From the NCBI RefSeq assembly GCF_000770585.1, contig NZ_JNCF01000008.1, positions 21,926 to 85,925 on the forward strand: a stretch of 64,000 nucleotides of DNA, written 5' to 3'. Each line of letters opens with the position of its first letter. The first letter of the stretch is position 1. A program made the position numbers and the translations under genes. The notes under the pieces were generated by a model. The model saw only the letters and a program-made list of their open reading frames with translations, was not told where the DNA came from and did no database searches. Source of the stretch: Legionella norrlandica (GTDB taxonomy: Bacteria; Pseudomonadota; Gammaproteobacteria; Legionellales; Legionellaceae). This document shows positions 16,380 to 27,637 of this stretch, piece by piece.

Positions 16380-16733
16380 GAGTTGGTCAGGCAATCGCTC
16401 CTTGCAAAAGCAAGGGGAGGAAAGTCCGGGCTCCAAAGGGCAGAGTGCCAGGTAACGCCTGGGAGATGTGAATCTACGGAAAGTGCCACAGAAAATATAC
16501 CGCCCGCTTGCGGGTAAGGGTGAAATGGTGCGGTAAGAGCGCACCGCGCGATTGGTAACAATCGTGGCAGGGAAAACCCCACTCGGAGCAAGACCAAATA
16601 GGAATCCATTTGGCTGCAAAGCCATAACGTATGGCCCATACGGGATTCGGGTAGGTCGCTTGAGGCATACGGTGACGTATGTCCCAGATGAATGATTGCC
16701 CGCGACAGAACCCGGCTTATCGACCGACTCTTT
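16380..16733 (+). ncRNA. rnpB: RNase P RNA (M1 RNA), type A
   Basis: Catalytic RNA that removes 5' leaders from pre-tRNAs. Conserved segments are in order: GAGGAAAGTCCGGGCTC (P4/CR I), CAGAGTGCCAGGTAACGCC, TGGCAGGGAAAACCCCACTC, GGGTAGGTCGCTTGAGGC, and the 3' block GACAGAACCCGGCTTATCG (CR V plus P4 strand). Helix P1 pairs GAGTTGGTC (16380-16388) with GACCGACTC (16722-16730), which sets the ends within a few bases. TAATAT at 16366-16371 is a suitable -10 box. It is convergent with gatB. Reading frames inside it are not genes. Confidence 0.95.
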
Positions 16734-16763
16734 CAGTACAGCAACCTATCCTCACAATATTAT

Positions 16764-18197
16764 TCATGCCAAAAATTTTTTTAATAATACATTAATTTGC
16801 TCGGGATTAGCTTTTCCTTTTGTTTGTTTCATCGTTTGTCCTACAAAAAAAGCGAATAATTTTTCTTTGCCGGCTTTATATTCCGCGACTTGTTGAGGAT
16901 ATTGATTAATGATTTGCTGAACTATTCCCTCTAAAGTCGAAGTATCGTCCAATTGTCGGTAACCCTCACGCTCAATTATGGCATCCACATTATCTTCTCC
17001 CTCACAAAGCTTGTTAAAAAGAATCTTTGCGATATTCGAAGAAATTTGTTTATCGTGAATTTTGTTGAGAAAATCAGCCATGGTTTTAGCTGAAATGGGA
17101 GGCATTTCAAAGCTTAGGTTATGTTCATTCAGGAAAGCGGCATATTGGCCTTTTAGCCAGTTAATAATTAATTTGTCAGCAGCATGGCCAAGAGACTTAA
17201 TGCTTTTGTAATATTGATAAGTATCTGGTGATGATAATATAAAATTAATATCTTCCTCATTTAAAGAAGGTATTTCTTGCATTTCTCTGTTAATTGCTTC
17301 AGGCAAATCTGGTAAATTGTTTTTTATTTCATCTATCTGAGTTTGGGTAATATGAATAGGTAACAAATCTGGGTCAGGGAAGTAGCGGTAATCGTTTTCA
17401 TTTTCTTTGCCTCTCATGGTATGGGTGGTGTTGGTATCAGGATCATAAAGACGAGTTTCCTGAAGAATGGATGAACCACTTTCTAATACCTCCTGATGCC
17501 TGGCTTGCTCATAAATAATAGCTTTTTCAATGAATCGAAAGGAATTCAAGTTTTTGAGTTCTGTGCGTGTCCCTAATGCGGTAGAATCTTTAGGCTTTAT
17601 GGAGAGATTAACGTCACAACGAAAAGATCCTTCTTGCATGTTCCCATCGCATATTCCAAGAAATCGTACTAGTTGATGTAACGCTTTTAGATAATTGATT
17701 GCTTCCTCAGCGGAAGATAAACAAGGAGCGGTTACAATTTCAAGAAGTGGAGTGCCTGCTCTGTTAAGATCGATCCCAGTGCAATCGAAGTGGGTCTCAT
17801 GCATGGATTTACCGGCATCTTCTTCCAAATGAGCGCGTACAATATGAACGGTTTTTTCTAGACTATTATTCAGAGGTATATTTAAATGGCCATTCGTGAC
17901 AATAGGTTTTTGGTATTGGCTGATTTGATAACCTTTTGGTAAGTCGGGATAGAAATAATTTTTCCTTTCGAAAACAGAGAGATCATTGATAGTTCCGTGA
18001 ATTGCTAAACCAAATTGAATAGCCATCACAATGGCTTGTTGATTTAATACAGGAAGAACACCTGGCAAGCCAGCATCAATAAAACTCGTTTGAGAGTTGG
18101 GTGTAGCACCAAAAGCAGTAGATGCTCCTGAGAATAATTTCGATTTAGTTTTTAGTTGGGCATGAACTTCAAGACCAATGACGGTATCCCATTCCAT
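16764..18197 (-). CDS. gatB: Aspartyl/glutamyl-tRNA(Asn/Gln) amidotransferase subunit B
   Basis: 477 residues. GatB activates misacylated Glu-tRNA(Gln) or Asp-tRNA(Asn) and binds the tRNA. The N-terminal signature WDTVIGLEVHAQLKTKSKLF, LPKGYQISQYQKPI and EDAGKSMHE are clear. RCDVNLSIKP and YRYFPDPDLLP follow, and a C-terminal YqeY-like domain ends near QTKGKANPEQINVLLKKFL. It is the last gene of gatC-gatA-gatB, 3 bases after gatA. The set implies that this organism makes Gln-tRNA, Asn-tRNA or both by transamidation. Confidence 0.97.
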   Translation of the reverse strand: MEWDTVIGLEVHAQLKTKSKLFSGASTAFGATPNSQTSFIDAGLPGVLPVLNQQAIVMAIQFGLAIHGTINDLSVFERKNYFYPDLPKGYQISQYQKPIVTNGHLNIPLNNSLEKTVHIVRAHLEEDAGKSMHETHFDCTGIDLNRAGTPLLEIVTAPCLSSAEEAINYLKALHQLVRFLGICDGNMQEGSFRCDVNLSIKPKDSTALGTRTELKNLNSFRFIEKAIIYEQARHQEVLESGSSILQETRLYDPDTNTTHTMRGKENENDYRYFPDPDLLPIHITQTQIDEIKNNLPDLPEAINREMQEIPSLNEEDINFILSSPDTYQYYKSIKSLGHAADKLIINWLKGQYAAFLNEHNLSFEMPPISAKTMADFLNKIHDKQISSNIAKILFNKLCEGEDNVDAIIEREGYRQLDDTSTLEGIVQQIINQYPQQVAEYKAGKEKLFAFFVGQTMKQTKGKANPEQINVLLKKFLA

Positions 18198-18200
18198 ATA

Positions 18201-19652
18201 TCACCTTTGCTTGTTAGGATCGGCTAAATGCCAGTTGGTATGTTGCTGATAATAATGTGCTAGGGCAAGTAAGCGATTTTCGCTAAAGTATTTGCCGATT
18301 AATTGCAAACCAATTGGTAATTTATTATCAAAACCAGTAGGTATAGAGAGCGCTGGTAGACCAGCAAGATTGACTGCCACTGTAAATACATCGGCTAAAT
18401 AATTTTGTATGGGATCATCAATCTTTTCCCCAAGCTTGAAAGCAGTGGTAGGTGTTGTTGGTCCCAAGATAACATCCACTGAATTTAAAGTTGTAATAAA
18501 TTCATCTTGAATTAATCGTCTTATTTTTTGGGCTTGCAGATAGTAGGCTTCAAAAAAGCCGGACGAGAGAACATGAGTTCCTGTTACAATTCGGCGTTTC
18601 ACTTCAGTTCCAAACCCCTCACTGCGGGAATTGGTAATTAACTCAATTAAGGTAGATGCTTCTTTGCTTCTATGGCCAAATCGGATGCCATCGTAACGAG
18701 AAAGATTGGATGATGCCTCGGCACAAGCTATGACATAATAGCATGGCACCCATAATGGTTGGAGTTTTAAATCCATCTCAATGATTTCAGCGCCTAAATC
18801 TTCAAATAACTTAACAGCTTCACGTATGGCATTCTGGATTCCTTTGTCCACTTGTGGTTGAAAAAAACAGGAAGGAAGTCCTATGCGTATTTTAGTGGTA
18901 GGTTTTTGGATTTCAGCAACATAATCGGGAATAAGTGTCTCTACAGAGGTGGAGTCGTTTTTGTCAAACCCGGCCATACAATGAAGAATGATGGCTAGAT
19001 CTTCCGCTGATTTAGCAAACGGACCTGCTTGGTCCAGGCTTGATGCATAAGCTACCATTCCATATCGGGAAACTAATCCATAGGTGGGTTTTATCCCACT
19101 AACGCCGCAAAAGGCTGCTGGTTGACGAATGGAGCCACCGGTATCAGAACCAATAGCAAAAGGAACAAGTCTAGCTGCAACTGCAGCTGCGGAACCACCT
19201 GAAGAACCGCCGGATACTCTTTCTTTATCCCAAGGGTTTTTAACTGGGCCAAAATAGCTGTTTTCATTAGAGGAACCCATGGCAAATTCATCCATGTTGG
19301 TTTTCCCAATAATAATTGCTCCACTTTCCTTAAATTTTGATACGATCGTAGCGTCGTAAGGAGCTTGAAAATGAGCTAACATTTTAGAAGCACAGGTTGT
19401 TTTTAGTCGTTTAGTGCAAAACAAATCTTTCAAGGCCATGGGAATTCCAGTTAATATTTTCCCTTGTCCATTTTTTAACACTAAATCAGCTGATTGAGCT
19501 TCCTTAAGAGCATGTTCTTCATCAAGACTGATAAAAGCATTTAAATCCTTATTATTTTGAATCTTATTAAGGTAGTGCTGGGTTAACTCAACACTGGATA
19601 ATTCCCGATTACGGAGGGCTTTTGATAATTGAGTGAGAGAGTAATTTTCCAT
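18201..19652 (-). CDS. gatA: Aspartyl/glutamyl-tRNA(Asn/Gln) amidotransferase subunit A
   Basis: 483-residue amidase that releases ammonia from glutamine and passes it to GatB. The Ser-cisSer-Lys triad is visible: lysine in [11 protein letters not shown], the cis-serine in [16 protein letters not shown], and the flanking serine-rich loop [15 protein letters not shown]. Length is normal for GatA. The start overlaps the gatC stop by one base, so the two subunits are translationally coupled. Confidence 0.97.
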   Translation of the reverse strand: MENYSLTQLSKALRNRELSSVELTQHYLNKIQNNKDLNAFISLDEEHALKEAQSADLVLKNGQGKILTGIPMALKDLFCTKRLKTTCASKMLAHFQAPYDATIVSKFKESGAIIIGKTNMDEFAMGSSNENSYFGPVKNPWDKERVSGGSSGGSAAAVAARLVPFAIGSDTGGSIRQPAAFCGVSGIKPTYGLVSRYGMVAYASSLDQAGPFAKSAEDLAIILHCMAGFDKNDSTSVETLIPDYVAEIQKPTTKIRIGLPSCFFQPQVDKGIQNAIREAVKLFEDLGAEIIEMDLKLQPLWVPCYYVIACAEASSNLSRYDGIRFGHRSKEASTLIELITNSRSEGFGTEVKRRIVTGTHVLSSGFFEAYYLQAQKIRRLIQDEFITTLNSVDVILGPTTPTTAFKLGEKIDDPIQNYLADVFTVAVNLAGLPALSIPTGFDNKLPIGLQLIGKYFSENRLLALAHYYQQHTNWHLADPNKQR

Positions 19653-19957
19653 TATGATTTGTCCGACGAGATTACTTTTGGCACTAAGTATAAATTATCT
19701 TCAAATAAAGGCGCCATGGCTTCTAATTCCGCAAGACATTCAGCCTCGGTGACTTCATCCGGCCTTAAGCGTTGGGTAAGGGCAAGTGGATGAAAAAGAG
19801 GGGTTACATCGCTGGTATCGATTGCTTTAAGTTGGTCAACAAAATCCATGATGGCGCTGATTTCCTGAGTTAATTTGGCAGAATGTTCAGCGTCTTCATT
19901 CAGATAAGCCAGTTTGGAAATATCTTCAAGATCTTTAGCAGAAATTGTCATGGCCAT
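19652..19957 (-). CDS. gatC: Aspartyl/glutamyl-tRNA(Asn/Gln) amidotransferase subunit C
   Basis: About 100 residues. GatC is the small subunit that wraps around GatA and stabilises the complex. [38 protein letters not shown] and the LRPDEVTE motif are typical. Two in-frame starts, MAMTIS (19957) and MTIS (19951), are both possible; neither has a strong ribosome-binding site. The further upstream frame (to 19987) encodes nothing GatC-like. First gene of the gat operon; 270 bases of non-coding sequence separate it from trpE(G). Confidence 0.93.
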   Translation of the reverse strand: MAMTISAKDLEDISKLAYLNEDAEHSAKLTQEISAIMDFVDQLKAIDTSDVTPLFHPLALTQRLRPDEVTEAECLAELEAMAPLFEDNLYLVPKVISSDKS

Positions 19958-20229
19958 AATCCATATATAGGTTATGCAGGAGATCATTATAGCGATATTG
20001 TTCTAAAAATGAAATGTTAGTTTAATTATCCTAAAGAAAACTATCTCAAGGTTTTTCTGATAAAGCGCAGTCGTTTTCTATTGATACTAACAGGGTTGAT
20101 GACAATCATTATTCTTCCTTAATTTAGTGAGGATGCGACGATAGTAATCTCGAAGAAGATTCTTGCAGATAAGTAGTTTTACAGTAGAATGAATATCGTA
20201 TAAGTTAAAATTAATAGAGACTGTTATTC

Positions 20230-22376
20230 ATGCTGCAACAATATAAAACTCGTGGTGGTGTTCAAGTTGAATTTTCTCAACAAGAGTTGGATTATAAACA
20301 AGGGATAGACTTTCTTATCGAGAATCTGGACTCTCAACGCGGGGCATTATTTGCTTCAAGTTTTGAATATCCTGGGCGTTATACGTGTTGGGATATTGGG
20401 TTTTATAATCCCCCCTTGGCTATAGTTTGTCGTAACAACATCATTAGCTTAGAAGCGCTGAACCAACGCGGAGAAGTATTACTGTCTTTTATTTCTCCTT
20501 TATTAAGCATGGAAGATTCGTGGGAATTAACTATCCAAACCCCTGTTTTTTGCCAGCTAAGAGTGAAGCCATCTAATAAAATCTTCAGTGAAGAGGAACG
20601 AAGTCATCAGCCTTCAGTATTTAGTGTTATTCGTTTATTACTGAATTTTTTTAAAACGGAAGAAGATTCCTATTTAGGGTTATATGGCGCTTTTGGGTTT
20701 GATTTAATTTACCAATTTGAGCAATTAAATCGTTGCAAGCCGAGGATAACTACACAAAGAGATATGGTCCTCTATTGGCCCGACGAGATTTTTATAGTGA
20801 ATCATCACAAGGAAGAAGCATTTGTTAGACGTTATGATTTCGGGTATCAGGCCGATCAACACAATCTTTAGCCAGGGAAGGAAAGTATTCCCCTTATCAC
20901 TATAATAGTAAACCAGAAAGGGATTGCGATCATGTAACAGGTGAATATGCAGAGGTTGTCAAGAAAGCTAAGGAAAAATTTGCCTGTGGTGATTTGTTTG
21001 AGGTGGTACCCAGTCAAACCTTTTATTCTCATTTTACAGAGCAACCTTCTCAGTTGTTTCGACAAATGAGGGAACTAAACCCATCTCCTTATGGTTTTTT
21101 TATAAATTTGGGGGAAGAAGAATATCTGGTCGGTGCTTCCCCGGAAATGTATGTTCGTGTTCAGGGTAAAAGAGTAGAAACTTGTCCAATTTCAGGCACT
21201 ATCAAACGGGGATCAGATGCTATTGAGGACGCACAGAACATTCAAATGTTATTGGATTCTGAAAAGGAAGAATCAGAATTAACTATGTGCACTGACGTAG
21301 ATAGGAACGACAAATCACGGATTTGTGAAGCGGGTAGTGTGAAAGTGATAGGACGTCGTCAGATTGAGATGTATTCACGCTTGATTCATACTGTGGATCA
21401 TGTTGAGGGTATTTTAAGAGATGGATTTGATGCGGTAGATGCTTTCTTAACTCATATGTGGGTTGTTACAGTAACAGGAGCTCCTAAAATTTGGGCTATG
21501 AATTTCATCGAAGAGTATGAAAAATCTCCTCGTAAATGGTACGCTGGGGCTGTGGGATGGTTTGGTTTTGATGGAAATTTAAATACGGGATTAGTTTTAA
21601 GGACTATTCGTATAGAAAAAGGGATTGCTGAAATTAGAGTAGGGGCTACTTTGCTTTATGATTCTATCCCAGAGGCAGAGGAAGACGAAACGCGATTAAA
21701 GGCTTCCGCATTTTTAGATATTTTAAGAAAACCAGAACAGAAACTGAAAAAGAAAAATGATGAGATTCCCTTAACCGGAAAAGATAAAAGGATTCTGCTT
21801 ATTGATCATCAAGATTCCTTTGTACATACCTTGGCAAATTATTTAAGGCAAACTGGCGCCGAGGTTATTACTGTACGCTATGATAAAGCAGCTAGTTACT
21901 TAGAAAATAATCATTTCGATTTAGTGGTGTTATCTCCTGGGCCAGGGAAGCCAAGTGATTTTAAACTATCAGATACAATAAATGCCGCTCTTTCTCGAAA
22001 AATTCCAATATTTGGCGTTTGTTTGGGTTTGCAGGGTATTGTAGAGTATTTTGGGGGGGTGTTAGATACTCTCGATTACCCTATGCATGGTAAGCCTTCA
22101 AAGATAAAAGTATTAAAGAGTGATGGATTATTTTCCGGGCTAGGAGATTATTTTAAAGCAGGAAGGTATCACTCCCTTTATGCTCGAGAAGAGGCAGTAC
22201 CCGAAGAACTATTGGTTACTGCTGTAAGTGAGGATGGTATAGTGATGGCAGTATCGCATAAGCATTTGCCTGTGCATGCCGTACAATTTCATCCTGAAAC
22301 AATCTTGTCGTTGGCAAATCAAGCTGGGCTAAAAATAATCGTCAATTTGATGAGTATGGTGAGGAGCGATGGGTAA
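20230..22376 (+). CDS. trpE(G): Fused anthranilate synthase TrpE(G), frameshifted
   Basis: Component I and the glutamine amidotransferase in one chain of about 715 residues. This makes anthranilate for tryptophan. N-terminal block: [19 protein letters not shown], as in rhizobial fused enzymes. Chorismate-binding block: [38 protein letters not shown]. GATase: [25 protein letters not shown] (nucleophile Cys), HAVQFHPE. The frame breaks once near 20850-20868: it ends QADQHNL-stop at 20871, while [18 protein letters not shown] continues one frame over and leads without gap into the rest. One missing base explains it. A phenazine-type PhzE is less likely because no phz genes are nearby. The stop overlaps clcA. 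Confidence 0.88.
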
Positions 22377-23658
22377 AAAAATACTGACTTTGTATTTTAT
22401 ATCAATTTTATTAGGGATATTAACAGGTGCAATTGCTTCTTTGTTTCAACTGGCTATTGCCCAACTGGATCATTTATTGGAATTATTTTTTTCTCTAGTG
22501 AGTCAATACGGTTTGCCAGCTGCCTTTATTTCAGCCATAGTATCTATGGCTATGGTATTTATATCTTGGACAATGGTGAGATATATAGCACCTGAGGCAG
22601 CGGGAAGTGGTGTTCAAGAAATTGAAGGGACTTTACTGCATATACGACCTATCTTTTGGAAACGTTTATTACCAGTCAAATTTATTTCAGGTGTGTTGTC
22701 CATATCAGCAAAAATGGTTGTGGGTAGAGAGGGGCCAACCATACAAATGGGAGGTAACTTGGGGCAAATGCTTGGAGAGTTATTCCGACTTGCACAGCAT
22801 CGATGTGATACTTTAATTGCTGCAGGTTCTGCAGCAGGGTTAGCCGCTGCATTTAATGCGCCTTTGGCGGGCGTACTTTTTGTTATGGAAGAAATGCGTA
22901 ACCAATTTAATTATTCATTTACCAATTTTAAAATGGTAATTATTTGTTGTGTGATGGCAACAATCGTTTTACACCTTATGATTGGCTCCCAACCAGCGAT
23001 TAAAATGGAAGTTTTTGAGTTACCGACTTTGGTTTCTTTGTGGTTGTTTTTACTTTTTGGCATATTAATTGGTCTAGTTGGTTTGTTATTCAATATTGTA
23101 TTAATGAGAACGCTTGGATGGCTAGATAAGCTACATCCCCAAAATAAGAAATATTATGTTCTGGGGGTCGGTTTTTTAGTGGGCTATCTGGCCTATTTTC
23201 ACTCGGCTACAGTTGGTGGAGGTTATGTTATTATTAACGAGGCGCTAACCATGTCTCCAGCGTTTGGAGTATTATGTAGTCTGGTGGTTTTCCGGTTTAT
23301 AACGACGATGCTATGCTACGCCAGTGGTGTTCCTGGTGGTATTTTTGCACCGATGCTGGCTTTGGGAACATTGGTTGGGCTGGCGTTTTTCCATTTGTTT
23401 CAATGGTTAAGTATTGATTTTGCTATTGAACCTGGTATGTTTGCTGTGGCAGGTATGGGGGCTCTTTTTTCAGCAGCAGTACGTTCACCAATTACTGGTG
23501 TGGTATTAGTCGTTGAAATGACAAAAAACTATTCTTTAATTCTTCCCCTTATGATTTCTTGTATTACTGCGACCACGGTAGTGCAGTTGGCGCGCAATAA
23601 ACCAATTTATACTCAATTATTAGATAGGAGCTTGCGACTAAGTAAAGTAAGTTCTTAA
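22369..23658 (+). CDS. clcA: ClC-family chloride channel/transporter
   Basis: 429-residue inner-membrane protein with about ten hydrophobic helices. ClC signature motifs: [11 protein letters not shown] (anion-selectivity loop), [16 protein letters not shown] including the gating glutamate of [24 protein letters not shown] and the late [18 protein letters not shown] retained gating glutamate is consistent with H+/Cl- exchange. No C-terminal CBS domains. The ATG overlaps the end of trpE(G), an odd coupling of an amino-acid gene with an ion transporter. Confidence 0.93.
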   Translation: MGKKILTLYFISILLGILTGAIASLFQLAIAQLDHLLELFFSLVSQYGLPAAFISAIVSMAMVFISWTMVRYIAPEAAGSGVQEIEGTLLHIRPIFWKRLLPVKFISGVLSISAKMVVGREGPTIQMGGNLGQMLGELFRLAQHRCDTLIAAGSAAGLAAAFNAPLAGVLFVMEEMRNQFNYSFTNFKMVIICCVMATIVLHLMIGSQPAIKMEVFELPTLVSLWLFLLFGILIGLVGLLFNIVLMRTLGWLDKLHPQNKKYYVLGVGFLVGYLAYFHSATVGGGYVIINEALTMSPAFGVLCSLVVFRFITTMLCYASGVPGGIFAPMLALGTLVGLAFFHLFQWLSIDFAIEPGMFAVAGMGALFSAAVRSPITGVVLVVEMTKNYSLILPLMISCITATTVVQLARNKPIYTQLLDRSLRLSKVSS

Positions 23659-23665
23659 GCCCACG

Positions 23666-24634
23666 TTAATTAACTCGAATAACTATTTTCCCAAAATGGA
23701 TTCCTTGCTGCATGCGCTGTTGTGCCAGTTCTATTTGATCTAGCGTGAATTCTGAATCAATAATAGGCTTTAGCTTGTTCTCTTCTAGTGCATTAAACCA
23801 ACGATCATGAGCTAATTTCCATAGTCTGGTTTTTTCCTCGATGCTTTGTGGCCTCAGGACAAAACCAACAATCTGTAATCTTTTTTGCATGATTAAGGCC
23901 AAACTGCATTCTACTTTACTGCCTTTAAGACATGCGATCTGGATTAATTTACCTTTTGGTTTCAATAAATGCAGGTGTTTATTAAAATAATCACCACCCA
24001 CAAAATCAATGATCAAGTCTACAGAGCTATTCTCAATCAACAGTTCAAAATTTTGCTCTTTATAATGTATGACCTGATCAGCGCCTAGAGCCATTGCCTT
24101 TTTTATTTTATTGGAATCACCAACAGTGGTTATCACATGAGCTGATGTTAATTTAGCCATTTGAATCGCTAGTGAGGTTATACCACTGCCAGCACCATGT
24201 ATTAACAGGGTTTGTCCGGCTTGTAAGTTGCCGAGATCATAAAGTATGGCATACACAGTAGTTAATGCTTCAGGAAGCGCAGCGGCAAGCGAAAAATCCC
24301 AATGCGAAGGGATGCAATGGGCTAGGGATGCTTCTACTGTGCAAACTTCAGAGTATCCACCGCTACCAACAAGACCATATATTTTATCGCCAGGTTTAAA
24401 TTGTTCTACTTTAGAACCGATTGCTATCACTTCTCCTGCGACTTCTAATCCAGGAACATCCGACTCACCAGGTGGAGGGGGATATTTGCCAAATTTCTGC
24501 ATTAAATCAGCTCTATTTAATGCAGTAGCTTTTACTTGAACCAAGATTTGAGACTGTTTATATTGAGGACTGGGACCTTCAACAAGAGTTAACTGACTGT
24601 GAGGGCCAGGATTATTAATTTGTATATAACGCAA
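23666..24634 (-). CDS. Zinc-independent NADPH:quinone oxidoreductase (MDR superfamily)
   Basis: 322 residues, medium-chain dehydrogenase/reductase fold. The GroES-like half has ATALNRADLMQKFGKYPPPP and GLEVAGEVIAIGSKVEQFKPG. The NADPH-binding half has LIHGAGSGITSLAIQMAKL, VDLIIDFVGGDYFNKHL and FGKIVIRV at the end. The N-terminal pattern is that of the PIG3/Qor group. Structural zinc cysteines are absent. Convergent with clcA, 7 bases apart. No obvious terminator is seen between them. Confidence 0.9.
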   Translation of the reverse strand: MRYIQINNPGPHSQLTLVEGPSPQYKQSQILVQVKATALNRADLMQKFGKYPPPPGESDVPGLEVAGEVIAIGSKVEQFKPGDKIYGLVGSGGYSEVCTVEASLAHCIPSHWDFSLAAALPEALTTVYAILYDLGNLQAGQTLLIHGAGSGITSLAIQMAKLTSAHVITTVGDSNKIKKAMALGADQVIHYKEQNFELLIENSSVDLIIDFVGGDYFNKHLHLLKPKGKLIQIACLKGSKVECSLALIMQKRLQIVGFVLRPQSIEEKTRLWKLAHDRWFNALEENKLKPIIDSEFTLDQIELAQQRMQQGIHFGKIVIRVN

Positions 24635-24809
24635 AGTTAGATCCTTCTTTTAAAGTGTGAATGCATAGTGTAATAATTTACTATATTATATCTTTTGTAG
24701 CTCACATAATAGTTAAAATCTTTGTAACTGTTAGTCTTGACCCCTGGCTTAAGAAGAAGGGTCGAGGATACTGCCATTAACTTGATGGAAATGAGGAGAG
24801 GGTATTGAG

Positions 24810-24845
24810 ATGAATAATTACTTAAACAACCATATGGCTAGCTAA
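24810..24845 (+). CDS. Possible 11-residue leader peptide coupled to ugpA
   Basis: ATG to TAA encodes MNNYLNNHMAS. A strong GAGGAGAGG ribosome-binding site precedes it, whereas ugpA itself has none. The TAA overlaps the ugpA ATG (TAATG), so ribosomes ending here could restart on ugpA. It may be a translation-coupling leader or the tail of a lost upstream gene. Confidence 0.4.
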   Translation: MNNYLNNHMAS

Positions 24846-25723
24846 TGGCTAAATTTAATCATCAAAGTTTATTTTCATGGTTCTTTATAGTTCCCCAGCT
24901 TGTTGTTACCATTGTATTTTTTATCTGGCCAGCTTGTAGTGCTTTGATGCAATCTTTTTTTTATATGGATGCTTTTGGCTTACATAAACATTTTGCAGGT
25001 TTGACCAATTTTTTTGATTTGTTCTCCGATCCTGGTTATGCCAAAGCAGTGTGGGTTACCTTTGTCATTGCAATTAGCGTGACTTTCATCACCATGAGTC
25101 TAGGGCTCTTAATGGCAACTTTGGTGAGCCATAGAAGAAAAAGTCAGGGACTTTACAAAACTTTATTGATATGGCCTTATGCTATAGCACCTGCTGTCGC
25201 AGCAATACTGTGGCGATTTTTATGTCATCCTACTTTAGGGTGGTTAACTCACGCTTTGGGTTTTTTGGGAATTCATTTTAATTATGTCAATGATGCCAAT
25301 CAGGCTTTGTTAGTGATTATCCTAACTGCCAGTTGGCAACAATTCAGCTACAATTTTTTATTTTATTTTGCTGCACTGAAAGCAGTTCCCCAGACTTTAA
25401 TCGATGCGGCTATTATGGATGGAGCCAATGCATGGCAAAGATTTTGGCAGATAATTTTTCCAATTCTCTCACCTACTACCTTTTTCCTGCTAATAATGAA
25501 TTTAATTTATGGTTTTTTTGATACGTTTGGGATTATCCAGGTTATGACCCATGGAGGTCCGGGTAATAGTACTACTAATTTAATATATAAAGTGTATGAA
25601 GACGGTTTTGAGGGAATGGATTTAGGGAGTTCTTCAGCCCAGTCCGTTTTACTAATGATTATCGTAATAGCAGTTTCTTTGTTGCAATTTAAATACCTTG
25701 AAAAAAAGGTTCATTACGAATGA
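24845..25723 (+). CDS. ugpA: ABC transporter permease, UgpA type (sn-glycerol-3-phosphate)
   Basis: 292-residue inner-membrane permease with six predicted helices. It resembles E. coli UgpA throughout: IVPQLVVTIVFFIWPA, WPYAIAPAVAAILWRF, QQFSYNFLFYFAALKAVP, and MTHGGPGNSTTNLIYKVYED. The EAA loop is TLIDAAIMDGANAWQRFWQI. It begins the ugpAEC transport operon. No gene for the periplasmic binding protein (ugpB) lies upstream in the window. The ATG overlaps the stop of a short leader frame. Confidence 0.88.
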   Translation: MAKFNHQSLFSWFFIVPQLVVTIVFFIWPACSALMQSFFYMDAFGLHKHFAGLTNFFDLFSDPGYAKAVWVTFVIAISVTFITMSLGLLMATLVSHRRKSQGLYKTLLIWPYAIAPAVAAILWRFLCHPTLGWLTHALGFLGIHFNYVNDANQALLVIILTASWQQFSYNFLFYFAALKAVPQTLIDAAIMDGANAWQRFWQIIFPILSPTTFFLLIMNLIYGFFDTFGIIQVMTHGGPGNSTTNLIYKVYEDGFEGMDLGSSSAQSVLLMIIVIAVSLLQFKYLEKKVHYE

Positions 25724-26547
25724 AACAATTAAAATATCTTCTGTCACATGGACTTATACTATTATTTATAGGGTTGATGTTACTCCCTTTGTATCTGGCT
25801 GTGGTTGCTGCCAGTAATGAAGGGACGGCAATGATGCATTCTCAATTGCCCTTATTTCCAGGCTCCTCATTTTTTAAAAATATCAAAAATGTGCTGACAG
25901 ATGGGTTGGCTGTCACTGGGGGGGAACCAATTACTTTAATGTTAATTAATAGTCTGTGCATGGCTTTCATTATTGCTCTAGGTAAAATTGTTCTCGCTTT
26001 GGGATCTGCTTTTGCACTGGTATATTTTGATTTCCCTTTTAAAAAATCTTGTTTTGCTTTGATATTTGCAACAATGATGTTGCCGGTAGAAGTCAGAATA
26101 GTTCCTACTTTTCAAGTGGTGGCATCCTTTGGATTATTAAATTCATTTTCAGGACTTACCTTGCCATTATTGGCCTCTGCTACTGGAACTTTTTTATTTC
26201 GCCAGTTTTTTAGAACCCTCTCTAAAGAGTTAGTTGATGCTGCTAAATTAGATGGGGCAGGTCCATTTCGATTTTTTATCGATATTGTTTTACCTTTATC
26301 AAGAGTTCAAATTTCTGCTTTGTTTGTAATTTTATTTGTCTATGGTTGGAATCAGTATTTATGGCCTCTGGTTATCACTACTGAAACTAAAATGACAACT
26401 ATTGTGATGGGTATTCGATATTTGGCTGGAGTAGCAGATCAGGTTCCAGAGTGGCACTATATTATGGCTGTTGCATTAATTGCACTGATTCCCCCTTGTA
26501 TAGTGGTTATGTTGACGCAGCGATGGTTTGAGAAAGGATTGAAATAA
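25720..26547 (+). CDS. ugpE: ABC transporter permease, UgpE type
   Basis: 275-residue second permease of the importer. The first helix is [20 protein letters not shown]. The EAA loop reads [20 protein letters not shown], where it docks on the ATPase. [10 protein letters not shown] and [16 protein letters not shown] near the end match UgpE/MalG-type permeases. ATGA overlap with ugpA, TAATG overlap with ugpC: all three subunits are translationally coupled. Confidence 0.88.
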   Translation: MKQLKYLLSHGLILLFIGLMLLPLYLAVVAASNEGTAMMHSQLPLFPGSSFFKNIKNVLTDGLAVTGGEPITLMLINSLCMAFIIALGKIVLALGSAFALVYFDFPFKKSCFALIFATMMLPVEVRIVPTFQVVASFGLLNSFSGLTLPLLASATGTFLFRQFFRTLSKELVDAAKLDGAGPFRFFIDIVLPLSRVQISALFVILFVYGWNQYLWPLVITTETKMTTIVMGIRYLAGVADQVPEWHYIMAVALIALIPPCIVVMLTQRWFEKGLK

Positions 26548-27637
26548 TGGCAACACTAAATTTGATCGAAGTATCGAAGCAAGTTGGACAAACAACCATT
26601 TTAAATGGCGTCAATGTTGACATCAAGAAAGGTGAATTTATGGTGGTAGTTGGTCCATCGGGTTGTGGAAAATCCACTCTTTTACGGCTAATCGCAGGGC
26701 TAGATTCCTAAGCTCAGGGAAAATACTCATTAATAATCAATGCGTTAATGATATCCATGCGTCTAAAAGAGATATGGCTATGGTATTTCAAAACTATGCT
26801 CTTTATCCTCATATGACAGTATTTGATAACATGGCTTATGGTTTAAAATTAAGACGTTTCAATAAGGAAGAAATTAATAAAAGAGTACGCGATGTTGCTC
26901 AATTGCTGCATTTGATGCCCTATTTAGAAAGGAAGCCCCAGGAGCTGTCAGGGGGGCAGAAACAACGTGTTGCCATGGGAAGAGCTATTGTTCGATCTCC
27001 GGCAGTGTATTTATTTGATGAACCATTGTCTAATTTAGATGCTAAGTTAAGGACTGAAATGCGTCATGAGATTAAACGATTGCATCAACAATTTAATACA
27101 ACCAGTCTGTATGTTACTCATGATCAAACAGAAGCCATGACTATGGCAGACAGAGTATTAGTCCTTAATCAAGGGAAAATCGAACAAATTGGAACGCCAC
27201 AGGAATTGTATCAGAATCCTGCTACTCAATTCGTAGCAGGATTTACTGGCCATTACCCGGTCAACTTTATTTCTGGCAAGTATGATAAGAAAACAGATAG
27301 CATTCAAACTAATTTAGGTATAGATTATTTAGCATCGGATTGGAGACATGCTCTCGAAGATAAAACTAATCTTGTTTTGGCAATTCGCCCTGAACATATT
27401 CAGCTTTGCTCAGCTCAAAGTAATAATGCAGTTGAGCTTAACATAGAATTCATCGATGATATGGGAGCCGATAAATTAATACAGGCAAAATGTATTAAAA
27501 ATGAGGAATTGATTAATCTAAGAATTTCAGCAGATCAACTGATTTCAGGTAGACAAATATATGTGATGCTACCTAAAGAGAAGTTACACATATTTCATCA
27601 GCGAACAGGAAAACGCATAGGAGAGTGGCGTGGCTAA
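26547..27637 (+). CDS. ugpC: ABC transporter ATPase, UgpC/MsmX type, frameshifted
   Basis: About 363 residues when read across one missing base. The first 54 codons run from ATG 26547 through Walker A (GPSGCGKST) to GLDS, then hit TAA. The remainder continues in another frame as [30 protein letters not shown], signature LSGGQKQR, Walker [13 protein letters not shown] and [15 protein letters not shown], with a C-terminal TOBE domain (about 240-363). TCCCTAAGC expected, TCCTAAGC seen at 26706: one C lost from a CCC run. The start of the second frame alone would lack Walker A, so the two pieces are one gene. Confidence 0.87.

Noticed and set aside
16319..16668. Several open frames on the minus strand within rnpB
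   Set aside because: The DNA is RNase P RNA with conserved secondary-structure elements; GC-rich RNA genes commonly leave spurious frames.
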